64,000 bases of DNA from contig NZ_JAMOFV010000006.1 of the NCBI RefSeq assembly GCF_023656515.1, positions 1,899,243 through 1,963,242 on the forward strand, in the 5' to 3' direction. Under the pieces are notes generated by a model, which ran no database searches, was not told where the DNA came from, and worked only from the letters and a program-made list of their open reading frames with translations. Source of the stretch: Clostridium swellfunianum. GTDB taxonomy: Bacteria; Bacillota; Clostridia; Clostridiales; Clostridiaceae. Below, piece after piece: positions 1 to 8,160 of this stretch. The translations under genes and the position numbers were made by a program. Positions within the stretch are counted from its first letter, which is position 1, and each line of letters begins with the position of its first letter.

Positions 1-1
1 A

Positions 2-136
2 GGTTTCTTAAAACAGTACTTTTATGTATATGAAAACTACGTTATATGGGGCTTCACCGCTATGATAATTAAAGGTTTTATAGATACAATTAAAAAGGAA
101 GGCTTAAGCAGCAGTCTTCCTTCTGATTCCAAATAA
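2..136 (+). CDS. C-terminal end of a NUDIX hydrolase, probably CoA pyrophosphatase (partial)
   Basis: An open frame enters from the left edge and ends at TAA 134-136, giving about 44 residues. The piece YENYVIWGFTAMII resembles the conserved tail of bacterial CoA-pyrophosphatase-type NUDIX proteins, which have a Y-x-I-W-G-L-T-A-x-I element near the C-terminus. The NUDIX box itself would lie outside the window, so the assignment rests on this tail only. Its last 33 bases overlap the 3' end of the convergent gene on the minus strand. The family would hydrolyse CoA or nucleoside diphosphate derivatives in the cytoplasm. Confidence 0.55.
   Translation, partial: GFLKQYFYVYENYVIWGFTAMIIKGFIDTIKKEGLSSSLPSDSK
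97..120 (-). terminator. Hairpin at the end of the small membrane protein gene
   Basis: The arms GGAAG-n-CT and AG-n-CTTCC (97-104 and 113-120) pair with one mismatch. On the minus strand the hairpin is followed by TTTTTAATTG, as in an intrinsic terminator. It lies inside the overlap of two convergent coding ends. Confidence 0.5.
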
Positions 137-448
137 AGCTATAGAAATTACCATTGCAGCCAAAAAACCAATAACGTAAATGGTGTTAACTAAACCACTG
201 CCAAAAAAATACTTTAGATATATAAAAACAGCGAAGGATGCAATACACCAGAATAAAAATATGTAGGACATTCTGTTGTTGCGGTTTCTCCAATCCTCCG
301 GATCTTTCATATTTCCTACAATTTTGTCTTTATGCCTATTGTTGTCTGATGTGTTCATAACAAGTACTTTGAAATAAAATACAAAAGCAAGATCTACAAC
401 AGCTATAGCGATAAATAAGTAGGACAGAGCTGAACTGGTCATATTCAT
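104..448 (-). CDS. Small three-helix membrane protein of unknown function
   Basis: The protein has 114 residues. Hydrophobic segments at about residues 6-26, 62-82 and 86-108 predict three membrane helices. A polar, lysine- and asparagine-rich loop separates helices 1 and 2, and the C-terminus is basic (RRKTAA). The ATG is preceded by GGAGGATTTA at good distance, so the start is well supported. I recognise no catalytic motif. The gene is probably monocistronic: the next gene is divergent and a hairpin sits at its 3' end. Function unknown. Confidence 0.75.
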   Translation of the reverse strand: MNMTSSALSYLFIAIAVVDLAFVFYFKVLVMNTSDNNRHKDKIVGNMKDPEDWRNRNNRMSYIFLFWCIASFAVFIYLKYFFGSGLVNTIYVIGFLAAMVISIALFGIRRKTAA

Positions 449-596
449 ATTAAATCCTCCATTCTATTTTAATATTTAAATATAGTATACCCACATACAT
501 GTGTATATATTTTATGAGTTATATTAAATTAATTGAGCAAAAATTAACAAATGATTAATAATTTTAAAAACTCTTCATTTTTTCGAAAATTTACAT

Positions 597-602
597 TATA
601 AT
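597..602 (+). promoter_or_regulatory. Candidate -10 box for the 637 gene
   Basis: TATAAT lies 35 bases before the start codon at 637. The best -35 at 17 bp spacing is TTCATT (574-579), which is weak. It sits in the divergent intergenic region 449-636. Confidence 0.4.
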
Positions 603-636
603 ATAGAAAAGCTTTATGAATGGGGAGGACTAGGGG

Positions 637-861
637 ATGGCTGTTTGTTCTTTTTTATCGACGGCGCAAAATAAGATAGATTGTTTTAATGAATGTGCTT
701 TTTATAATTGGGAAGAGAATGATGGAGTTTGTCCATTTAAAAACATAACAGGTACTAGATTTAATAAAGTTAAAGACTTCTTTTCTTATGATTTGTTTGG
801 GGAGGATACTGTACAAGTAAAAGAAATAGACAAGTATTATATTGAAAAAGAATATATATAA
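637..861 (+). CDS. Small cysteine-containing protein of unknown function
   Basis: The product has 74 residues. Cysteines lie at positions 5, 17, 21 and 32, within a first half rich in aromatic and acidic residues. The spacing (CFNEC followed by VCPF) could bind a metal or a small Fe-S cluster, but this is inference. GGGGAGGACTAGGGG lies just before the ATG. The gene stands alone, with a terminator right behind it. I do not recognise the family. Confidence 0.7.
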   Translation: MAVCSFLSTAQNKIDCFNECAFYNWEENDGVCPFKNITGTRFNKVKDFFSYDLFGEDTVQVKEIDKYYIEKEYI

Positions 862-874
862 GCATTTAAAAGCA

Positions 875-914
875 TATACACTTAGTTAAATTTAACACAA
901 GTGTATATTTTTTT
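875..914 (+). terminator. Intrinsic terminator
   Basis: TATACACTT (875-883) pairs perfectly with AAGTGTATA (899-907) and is followed by seven T residues. It ends the 637 gene ahead of ndk. Confidence 0.8.
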
Positions 915-981
915 ATATTATGTATAAAATATACTTTAAAACTATGTACTTATAGGCAAATTAAGAGCGCAGGAGGGTTTT

Positions 982-1389
982 ATGCAAAGAACATTGGTAC
1001 TTATTAAGCCTGATGGAGTTGAAAGGAAGCTTATAGGAGAAATTATAAGCTTTTATGAAAAAAGAGACTTAAATATAATAGCTTTAAGAATGGTTAAAGC
1101 TGATAGAGAGACAGCTCAAAAGCATTATGAAGACCATAAGGGAAGACCTTATTTCGATAGTGTAATTGATTATATAACAGAAGATAATCTTTGTGCTATG
1201 GTTATAGAGGGAGAAGATATTATAGAACTGGTTAGAAGAATAAACGGTGATAAGGATCCATTAAAATCTGATGATGGAAGCATAAGAGGGAGATTTGCTA
1301 ATAATAAAACTAGAAATCTTGTTCATGCCTCAGATTCAGTTGAAAATGCAAATAGAGAGATATCTATATGGTTTCCAGAACTTCTTTAA
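982..1389 (+). CDS. ndk: Nucleoside diphosphate kinase
   Basis: Transfers the gamma-phosphate from ATP to nucleoside diphosphates through a phosphohistidine intermediate in the cytoplasm. At 135 residues it has the usual length. It opens with the family signature QRTLVLIKPDGVER. The nucleotide-binding K11 is in place, and the catalytic histidine lies in NLVHASDS at about residue 115. CAGGAGGG before the ATG supports the start. It is a single gene, convergent with the HesB-like gene, and both end at one shared hairpin. Nothing unusual is seen. Confidence 0.97.
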   Translation: MQRTLVLIKPDGVERKLIGEIISFYEKRDLNIIALRMVKADRETAQKHYEDHKGRPYFDSVIDYITEDNLCAMVIEGEDIIELVRRINGDKDPLKSDDGSIRGRFANNKTRNLVHASDSVENANREISIWFPELL

Positions 1390-1396
1390 GCAAAGT

Positions 1397-1426
1397 AAAA
1401 AGATGGCTAATTACAGCCATCTTTTT
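1397..1426. terminator. Shared bidirectional terminator of ndk and the HesB-like gene
   Basis: AAAAAGATGGC (1397-1407) and GCCATCTTTTT (1416-1426) are perfect complements around an 8-base loop, with T runs on both strands. The TAG of the minus-strand gene spans the arm-loop junction (1407-1409). Confidence 0.85.
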
Positions 1427-1793
1427 TACTGCAGCCAGAACATCCACCAGTATTTTTGCCTTTACCGGCGCAGCCAGAGCTGCAGCTAGAGCAGTTTCTA
1501 TTGGTTATGTTCAAAAGCTCAGTTTTAATCATAAAGGAACCTTCTCTATAAATTATGGTTATTTCTTTGATATTTAGTGGAAATTCAGAATCATACACTA
1601 CAGGAAGTTCGTCAATAAGCTCCTCAATATCTCCAGGTTTAACATAATCTAAAAGAAGTTCTGCATTGGGACTGCCGCAGCATCCATCCTTATAGGCAAA
1701 CCTTATATGAGTATACATATCTCCATCCTTTAAAATATCCATTAATCTATAGTAAGCTTCTTCAGATATTCTAATTTTAACTTTTTTATTCAT
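1407..1793 (-). CDS. HesB/IscA-like protein with a cysteine-rich tail
   Basis: A 128-residue protein. The first 100 or so residues resemble the HesB/IscA (Fe-S biosynthesis-like) beta fold, with IRISEEAYYRL near the start and a CCGSP element at about 38-42. The last 30 residues hold a glycine/cysteine-rich tail with repeated CSSC, CSGC and related pairs. Canonical A-type Fe-S carriers use three cysteines ending in CGCG. Here that arrangement is replaced by the longer Cys-rich tail, so metal binding is likely but an exact carrier role is inference. The stop codon lies 5 bases upstream of nothing but the shared hairpin, and pncB lies immediately upstream on the same strand (5-base gap), suggesting co-transcription. 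Confidence 0.7.
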   Translation of the reverse strand: MNKKVKIRISEEAYYRLMDILKDGDMYTHIRFAYKDGCCGSPNAELLLDYVKPGDIEELIDELPVVYDSEFPLNIKEITIIYREGSFMIKTELLNITNRNCSSCSSGCAGKGKNTGGCSGCSKKDGCN

Positions 1794-1798
1794 TAATA

Positions 1799-3277
1799 TT
1801 ATTCCTCATAAACATCTGAGTATTGGTGAAGGAGGCTTTGCTTAAGCTTCCAAAGCTTAGTAGACAAATCAACATAAAAAGTATGAGGGTTTTCAAATCT
1901 CAACACTTCAGTCCATAGCTTTTCTGTTTCCTGCTTTGCATAATCTTTAATTTCCATAACAGTTGGGCTTTCATAAACAGGAACGCCCTTATCAAAAATC
2001 CTCACAAGCAAATCTTTAACATAATAATTCTTAAGTTTCTTTCTCTTCCATGTATATACTGGATTAAATATTTCAAGAGGCAGTGACTCATCTATTGTTT
2101 CATCATGAAGAGTTATTAAGTCTGCAATAGCTTTGTCAGTTTTCTTTTCAAAAATTCTATATATCTTCTTAAAACCTGGATTAGTTATCTTTTCTTCATT
2201 CTCACTAATTTTTATTTTTGGAATTATTACATTTTCATCTTCTACAGCAGCAAGCTTGTAAACCCCTCCAAAAACCGGCTCTGACTTAGCGGTTATAAGT
2301 CTTTCACCAACACCAAAAGCATCCACCTTTGCTCCTTGACTGAGAACATCTCTTATAATGTACTCATCAAGAGAATTTGAAATAACTATCTTACAGTCTT
2401 CATACCCAGCTTTATCTAGTATTTCTCTACATTTCTTAGTTAAATATGTTATGTCCCCGCTGTCTATTCGAATCCCTTTTGGCCTATGTCCTTGAGGCTT
2501 TAATATTTGGTCAAAAACCTTTATAGCATTTGGTAGACCAGATTTTAAAACATTATAAGTGTCAATTAAAAGAGTGCAGTTATCTGGATAGGTTTTAGCC
2601 CAAGCAGCAAAAGCTTCGTATTCGTTTGAAAATAGCTGTACCCAACTGTGAGCCATAGTTCCAGAAGCAGGAATACCAAACATCTCTTCAGCAATTGTAC
2701 AAGCTGATGATGAACAGCCGCCTATGATAGCAGCACGTGCTCCGTAAATTGCACCATCATAGCCCTGGGCTCTTCTTGAACCGAATTCCATAACTGGCTT
2801 GCCTTCAGCAGCTCTGCATATTCTATTGGCCTTAGTTGCTATTAAAGTTTGGTGATTGACCGTAAGAAGTATCATCGTTTCAACAAACTGTGCCTGTATT
2901 ACAGGGCCTCTTACTAATACTAGCGGCTCATTTGGGAAGACAGGATTTCCTTCTGGTATCGCCCACACATCGCAGGTAAATTTGAAATTTCTTAAATAGT
3001 CTATGAATTCTTCTGAAAAAATATCCTTCTGCTCTAAATATTCTAGGTCATCTTCCGTGAACTTTAGGTTAGACATATACTCTACAAGTTGTTGGACTCC
3101 AGCCATAATGCAGTACCCACCGCCGTCTGGAACTCTTCTAAAAAACATATCAAAGTAGGCTATTTTATTTCCTACATTATTATCTAAATAACCGTTAGCC
3201 ATTGTAAGCTCATAAAAATCTACAAGCATGGTAAGGTTTCTTTCGTTTCTAACATTGAAGTTTTTTATGTATTCCAT
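1799..3277 (-). CDS. pncB: Nicotinate phosphoribosyltransferase
   Basis: Converts nicotinate and PRPP to nicotinate mononucleotide, the entry step of the Preiss-Handler NAD salvage route. The 492 residues fit the long bacterial form. Recognisable elements are LVDFYELTMANGYL near the N-terminus, FGSRRAQGYDGAIYGARAA at about 166-184, the histidine of SGTMAHSWVQLF (the phosphorylated-His region of the family), and GIRIDSGDITYL in the PRPP-binding half. GAGAGAATT precedes the ATG. It is upstream of the HesB-like gene on the same strand with a 5-base gap. An S component gene at 18356 might supply a vitamin, but no link is shown by the sequence. Confidence 0.95.
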   Translation of the reverse strand: MEYIKNFNVRNERNLTMLVDFYELTMANGYLDNNVGNKIAYFDMFFRRVPDGGGYCIMAGVQQLVEYMSNLKFTEDDLEYLEQKDIFSEEFIDYLRNFKFTCDVWAIPEGNPVFPNEPLVLVRGPVIQAQFVETMILLTVNHQTLIATKANRICRAAEGKPVMEFGSRRAQGYDGAIYGARAAIIGGCSSSACTIAEEMFGIPASGTMAHSWVQLFSNEYEAFAAWAKTYPDNCTLLIDTYNVLKSGLPNAIKVFDQILKPQGHRPKGIRIDSGDITYLTKKCREILDKAGYEDCKIVISNSLDEYIIRDVLSQGAKVDAFGVGERLITAKSEPVFGGVYKLAAVEDENVIIPKIKISENEEKITNPGFKKIYRIFEKKTDKAIADLITLHDETIDESLPLEIFNPVYTWKRKKLKNYYVKDLLVRIFDKGVPVYESPTVMEIKDYAKQETEKLWTEVLRFENPHTFYVDLSTKLWKLKQSLLHQYSDVYEE

Positions 3278-3535
3278 TATAATTCTCTCCTATGCTATGT
3301 ACTTGCTAGTGCTATATCTACTCTAAAAAGTTAACTTTTTAACTTTTTAGGTGAAAGCTTTAACACTATTAATAAATTACAATACAATTTTTGCTATGGA
3401 CATTTATATTTTAATCCTCTAAAGTAATTATTACAATAGATTTTTATTTATATGCGCTTATTAAATAGTTTTTATTCAGTAAAATAAAAATTATATGGCA
3501 ATAATCATAAAGAAATACTTTAAAAAGGATAAAGA
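3278..3535. promoter_or_regulatory. Divergent intergenic region between pncB and the helicase
   Basis: This AT-rich 258 bp must hold promoters for both directions. AAAAAGTTAACTTTTT (3325-3340) is a perfect 16-bp palindrome followed by AACTTTTTAG, and could be an operator or a small hairpin in the pncB leader. No riboswitch was recognised. Confidence 0.35.
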
Positions 3536-5740
3536 TTGAAAATGGATATAAGAAATCAATACTGTTATTTAAGAGATTTAATTATAGAAAAACAATTTTG
3601 TCATCTAGATGAACAGCAGAAGGAAGCTGTTTTTAATATAGATAGGAATGTTCTTGTTTTAGCATGCCCTGGTTCTGGTAAAACTACTGTTTTAATTAAC
3701 AAAGTATTATACTTAACGAAGTTTGGGAATATATACAAAAGCAACTTTATTCCACCAGATTTGAAGAAAGAAGACTTGCAACTTCTTCAAGACTATTATA
3801 AAGAAAATACCATAGGCTGGCTTAAATCTGATGAAGCAAGACTTGAATATATTTTGAGCTTTAATAAAATTAATCCTAATAGTATTGTTGTAATAACATT
3901 TACAAAGGCTGCTGCATTGAACATGAAAAAGAGGTATCAAGCTTTAAGCAAATCTGGAATCACTCCATTCTTTGGTACCTTTCATGGTCTTTTCTATAAG
4001 CTACTAATAAGGCACAATGAAAATATAAAAATAATGGATAGTTCTGAAAGCTACAGAATTATCTCAAATACCTTAGCTAGACAAATGGAAGATATAAATG
4101 AGGATAAAATAAAGGATATAAGAAACAAGATTTCTTTATTTAAATGCAACGAAGTAAATATAGAAAATTTTAAATCTGGCATTACCCAGGAAATATTTGT
4201 AAATTGCTATAATGTTTATGAGAATTACAAAAAAGAAAAAGGATTATTGGATTTTGACGATATTCAACTAAGATTTAAAGATATGCTTATAAAAAATTCA
4301 AACATAGCTGAGCATTATAGAAAAGGTTTTAAATACATACTAGTAGATGAGTTCCAAGATTCGGATAATATTCAATTAGAAATATTGCATTTCCTAAATA
4401 GCTACAACAATATTTTTGCAGTAGGGGATGAGGATCAGTGCATTTATTCATTTAGAGGATCAAGGCCAGATTATATGGTAGACTTTCATAAACACTTTGA
4501 AGAGGGTAAAAAGCTTCAATTGTCCACCAATTATAGGAGCGCTGAAAACATAGTAAATATTGCCGCAAGTTTAATAAAGAATAATGGTAGAAGAAATGAT
4601 AAAAAAATGCTTTCATGGAAGAAAGAAATCAAAATTATTGATATTAATAATTACCATGATGAGAATTCACAGGCTGAAAGTATTGCTTTAAATATTGAGA
4701 AATTGGTTAGCATTGGAAGTTACAACTTCAAAGATAGTGCTGTATTATTTAGAACAAATCTTGAAAGCAGAAGTCTTATTGATGCTTTTATAAGAAAGAA
4801 GATTCCCTTTAGACTTTTAGAAAAAGAATATAATTTTTTTGATCATTTTATATGTAAGGACTTAGCTGCTTATTTAAGGTTAAGCATAATAAAGGATGAT
4901 GCAGATAGTTTTAAAAGAATAATAAATAAACCTTTTAGATATGTTAGCAAAGTTAGTCTTGAAAAACTTAACACTAGCAATATCAGATTAAATTGTTTTG
5001 ATTTTATTAAATCCTTAGCTGATATTCCTATATACCAAATTAAGACTTTAGATAGTCTTGAAAGGGATATTCATAACCTTAATAGGATGTCCCTTCAAAG
5101 TGCAATACAGTATATAATAACTGGTATTGGATATCATGACCATTTAAGGGAATACAGCCAAAAATTTAAAATTGATCTTTCTGAATTGGAAGAAATTTTA
5201 GATGAGTTTAAGGAGGCGGCCGCAGCTTATAACAGCATAACAACCTTTTTAGCGCATATTGAGTATGTAGGGGAGGAACTAAATAAAAGTCTAAGACAAA
5301 ATAGAGATGATGATAGAGTAATATTAAGCACTATTCATGGTGTGAAGGGGATGGAATTTAAAAATGTATTTATAATTAACTGTTTAGAAGAGGTATTACC
5401 CCACATAAACAATCTTGACCAAGATATTGAAGAAGAGCGAAGACTTATGTATGTGGCTGTAACTCGTGCAATTGATAACTTATACATATGTTTACCTAGA
5501 AACATTAGAGGAAAGCATAAAGAGCCTTCGAGGTTTATAAAGGAATGCTCACTAGATGTTTTTGAGGATTTAAAAAGCATTTACAGAAAAGGCGATGAAA
5601 TTATACATAACTCTTTTGGAAAAGGCAGAATAATCCAGCTAAACAGTAATGTCCTTGAAATTAGCTTTGGTAAAGATATAATAAGAAAATTCGACATAAC
5701 AATACTCCATAATCATGGCATTATTAAAAGAGTCCGTTAG
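3536..5740 (+). CDS. UvrD/PcrA-type ATP-dependent DNA helicase
   Basis: A superfamily 1A helicase of 734 residues. Motif I is ACPGSGKTT at about 43-51, motif Ia is VVITFTKAAA, the Walker B region is ILVDEFQDSD, motif III contains GDEDQCIYSFRG, motif V/VI contains STIHGVKGMEF and YVAVTRA. The C-terminal ~50 residues (GDEIIHNSFGKGRI) resemble the small beta domain at the end of PcrA, which binds partners such as RNA polymerase. It is the size of PcrA but diverged, so a second UvrD-like helicase with a repair role is likely. TTG at 3536 lies 6 bases after AAGGA; an in-frame ATG at 3542 is an alternative. Confidence 0.85.
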   Translation: MKMDIRNQYCYLRDLIIEKQFCHLDEQQKEAVFNIDRNVLVLACPGSGKTTVLINKVLYLTKFGNIYKSNFIPPDLKKEDLQLLQDYYKENTIGWLKSDEARLEYILSFNKINPNSIVVITFTKAAALNMKKRYQALSKSGITPFFGTFHGLFYKLLIRHNENIKIMDSSESYRIISNTLARQMEDINEDKIKDIRNKISLFKCNEVNIENFKSGITQEIFVNCYNVYENYKKEKGLLDFDDIQLRFKDMLIKNSNIAEHYRKGFKYILVDEFQDSDNIQLEILHFLNSYNNIFAVGDEDQCIYSFRGSRPDYMVDFHKHFEEGKKLQLSTNYRSAENIVNIAASLIKNNGRRNDKKMLSWKKEIKIIDINNYHDENSQAESIALNIEKLVSIGSYNFKDSAVLFRTNLESRSLIDAFIRKKIPFRLLEKEYNFFDHFICKDLAAYLRLSIIKDDADSFKRIINKPFRYVSKVSLEKLNTSNIRLNCFDFIKSLADIPIYQIKTLDSLERDIHNLNRMSLQSAIQYIITGIGYHDHLREYSQKFKIDLSELEEILDEFKEAAAAYNSITTFLAHIEYVGEELNKSLRQNRDDDRVILSTIHGVKGMEFKNVFIINCLEEVLPHINNLDQDIEEERRLMYVAVTRAIDNLYICLPRNIRGKHKEPSRFIKECSLDVFEDLKSIYRKGDEIIHNSFGKGRIIQLNSNVLEISFGKDIIRKFDITILHNHGIIKRVR

Positions 5741-5752
5741 CAACCACTCCAT

Positions 5753-5775
5753 AATGTTCTATTTTGTTGAACATT
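5753..5775 (+). repeat. Hairpin after the helicase gene
   Basis: AATGTTC (5753-5759) pairs with GAACATT (5769-5775). There is no T run, so termination is uncertain. A second imperfect hairpin (AAGGTT-gc-AGCT with AGCT-at-AACCTT) lies at 5818-5852. Confidence 0.4.
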
Positions 5776-5941
5776 GATAAAACTTGGTATATAATTTTAT
5801 TATATTTGCCATATTCTAAGGTTGCAGCTTCAAAAACCTGAGCTATAACCTTAAAGAATAAAATTTACTATATTTTCATAAATATATTTTAGTTAATTAT
5901 GTTATTGTTAAATAGAATAAGTAAAAAGGAAGGTTTTATAT

Positions 5942-7114
5942 ATGATTGATTTTTTGCATGAAGCTCAAAAAATTAGAGAACAGCTAATAGCATGGAGAAG
6001 ACACTTTCATTCACACCCAGAGCTTGGCTTCGAGGAATATGAAACTTCAAGATACATAAAATCATTTTTGGAAAATCAAGGTATAGAATATACAGAAGTA
6101 GCAGGAACAGGTATATGCGCCTTAATAAAAGGAAATGGAAATAAAACTATAGGCCTTAGGGCTGACATAGATGCATTGCCTCTTGAGGATAGAAAAGGAA
6201 AGGAATATTCATCACAGGTTAAAGGAAAAATGCACGCCTGCGGCCATGATGCTCATACAACAATACTACTTGGTGCTGCAAAGCTTTTAAACAGCATGAA
6301 AGATCAGCTCAAAGGAAATGTTAAACTTTTCTTTGAGCCAGCTGAAGAAACAATTGGTGGAGCTAGATTTATGATAAAGGAAGGAATACTTGAAAATCCT
6401 AGTGTGGATGCAATATTAGGTCTTCATGTAGATGAAAATATTGCATCAGGGAAGGTAGGAATTAAGAGAGGAGTAGTAAATGCAGCATCAAATCCGTTTT
6501 CAATAAAGATAAAAGGCAGAGGCGGCCATGGGGCTCACCCTGAAGACACTGTCGATCCAATTGTTATAGCAAGTAATATAATATTATCCCTGCAAACAAT
6601 AGTAAGCAGAGAGATTCCTCCACAGGATCCTGCTGTAATCACAATAGGAAGTATACATGGAGGAACAGCGCAAAATATAATTCCTGAAGAGGTTAGCTTA
6701 TCTGGAATTATCAGAACTATGAGAACTGAGCATAGAGAATATGTGAAAAAAAGATTAGTTGAGATTGTTCAAGGAATATGTACAGCTATGAGAGGAAATT
6801 GCGAAATCAATATAGAAGAAAGCTATCCATGCTTATTTAACGATGACAAGATGCTTGATTTGGTTGAAAACAGTGGAAAAGATATTGTAGGAGAAGAAAA
6901 CATAAAAAAACTTGAAAAACCAAGTATGGGTGTTGAGAGCTTTGCTTACTTTTCAATGGAAAGACCAGCAGCTTTTTATTTCCTTGGTGTAAGAAATGAG
7001 GAAAAAGGAATAATACATCCTGCACATGGAAGTCTTTTTGATATTGATGAAGATGCTTTACCTATAGGGGTAGCTATACAATGTAAGTCTGCTTATGATT
7101 TTTTATCCAGGTAA
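5942..7114 (+). CDS. M20-family amidohydrolase (N-acyl amino acid or hippurate-type hydrolase)
   Basis: A 390-residue M20D metallopeptidase. It hydrolyses amide bonds such as N-acyl amino acids in the cytoplasm; the exact substrate cannot be read. Visible motifs are RRHFHSHPELGFEEYET at about 19-35, LRADIDALPLED, the metal-binding MHACGHDAHT near residue 99, and FEPAEE with the catalytic glutamate. The dimerisation domain follows from about 185 (GRGGHGAHPE), then a C-terminal histidine in IIHPAHGSLF. AAGGAAGG precedes the ATG. No signal peptide. The gene is followed on the same strand by the pseudouridine synthase. Confidence 0.92.
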   Translation: MIDFLHEAQKIREQLIAWRRHFHSHPELGFEEYETSRYIKSFLENQGIEYTEVAGTGICALIKGNGNKTIGLRADIDALPLEDRKGKEYSSQVKGKMHACGHDAHTTILLGAAKLLNSMKDQLKGNVKLFFEPAEETIGGARFMIKEGILENPSVDAILGLHVDENIASGKVGIKRGVVNAASNPFSIKIKGRGGHGAHPEDTVDPIVIASNIILSLQTIVSREIPPQDPAVITIGSIHGGTAQNIIPEEVSLSGIIRTMRTEHREYVKKRLVEIVQGICTAMRGNCEINIEESYPCLFNDDKMLDLVENSGKDIVGEENIKKLEKPSMGVESFAYFSMERPAAFYFLGVRNEEKGIIHPAHGSLFDIDEDALPIGVAIQCKSAYDFLSR

Positions 7115-7190
7115 AGAGAACTAAAAAGCTTGATTTAGGCAATAATAGTGGTATAATGAGTTGCTACATTGTAATTTAGGAGTGAAACAA

Positions 7191-8147
7191 ATGAGAATTG
7201 AAATAGGTGCGAACGAAGCAGGTCAGAGACTGGATAAGTTCACTAGAAAATGGCTTAAGGATGTACCCTTAAGCGCTATATATAAAGCTATAAGAAAAGG
7301 AGACATAAAAGTAAACGGCAAGAAAGGAAAGGAAAAGTACTTTCTTCTTGAAGGAGATATCATTGAGACTAGAGAAATAGTCAGCAGTAATAAAAAAGAG
7401 AAGTTTAACCGCATAGATAATAGTCACTTAAAGATTACCTATGAGGATGAAAACATAGCCATAATTGAAAAGTGGCCAGGAGTGCTTGTACATTCAGATA
7501 AAAAAGGTGGAGATGCAACTCTTACTGATTATGTATTATCCTATCTTTTTGATAAGGGAGACTATTTGCCTGAAAAGGAAGTAACCTTTACTCCTGCACC
7601 TTGCAACAGATTAGATAGAAACACCTCAGGTGTTGTTATATTTGGGAAGAACTTTGAAAGTTTAAAGCTTTTAAATGAAATGATTCGAGAAAGAAAAATT
7701 AAGAAATATTATACTGCTCTAGTTAAAAATAGAATTAAAGACGGCTTGTATGAAGCCTACATTTCCAAGGATGAGGATGATAATATTTCAAAGGTGTTTG
7801 ATAATAAAATGCCTAATACAAAGAAAATAGCTATGGAAGTAAAAAGTATTCAAAGCTGTGGAACTTTTTCACTAATTGAAATAGATTTAATAACTGGAAG
7901 AAGTCATCAACTTAGAGCTCATCTTGCCCACCTTGGAAACCCAATTGTAGGTGACTATAAATATGGAGATACAAAATTAAATAGCTTCTTTACAAATAAG
8001 TATGGTCTTGACTATCAATTTCTTTATGCTTACAAGTTGATTTTTAAAAATTGCCCAGATAAATTAGCCTACATGGAGAATAAAACTATAAGCGAAAGCT
8101 TGCCTCCAATATTTAAAAAGATTAAAAATGATGTATTTAAATTTTAA
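7191..8147 (+). CDS. RluA-family 23S rRNA pseudouridine synthase
   Basis: Isomerises uridine to pseudouridine in RNA, probably 23S rRNA. The product has 318 residues from ATG 7191, chosen because AGGAG (7178-7182) sits 8 bases upstream; an in-frame TTG at 7161 lacks such a site. An S4-like RNA-binding domain covers about residues 1-65 (QRLDKFTRKWL, then a GDIKVNGKK turn). The catalytic domain carries NRLDRNTSGVVIFGK, with the catalytic aspartate, and later GRSHQLRAHLAHLGNPIVGD, typical of RluC/RluD. The flippase gene starts 13 bases downstream. Confidence 0.93.
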   Translation: MRIEIGANEAGQRLDKFTRKWLKDVPLSAIYKAIRKGDIKVNGKKGKEKYFLLEGDIIETREIVSSNKKEKFNRIDNSHLKITYEDENIAIIEKWPGVLVHSDKKGGDATLTDYVLSYLFDKGDYLPEKEVTFTPAPCNRLDRNTSGVVIFGKNFESLKLLNEMIRERKIKKYYTALVKNRIKDGLYEAYISKDEDDNISKVFDNKMPNTKKIAMEVKSIQSCGTFSLIEIDLITGRSHQLRAHLAHLGNPIVGDYKYGDTKLNSFFTNKYGLDYQFLYAYKLIFKNCPDKLAYMENKTISESLPPIFKKIKNDVFKF

Positions 8148-8160
8148 TAAGGAGTAGGTT

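Noticed and set aside
486-507. Imperfect palindrome before the first membrane protein gene
   Set aside because: Only 8 of 11 positions pair, which is not remarkable in AT-rich DNA.
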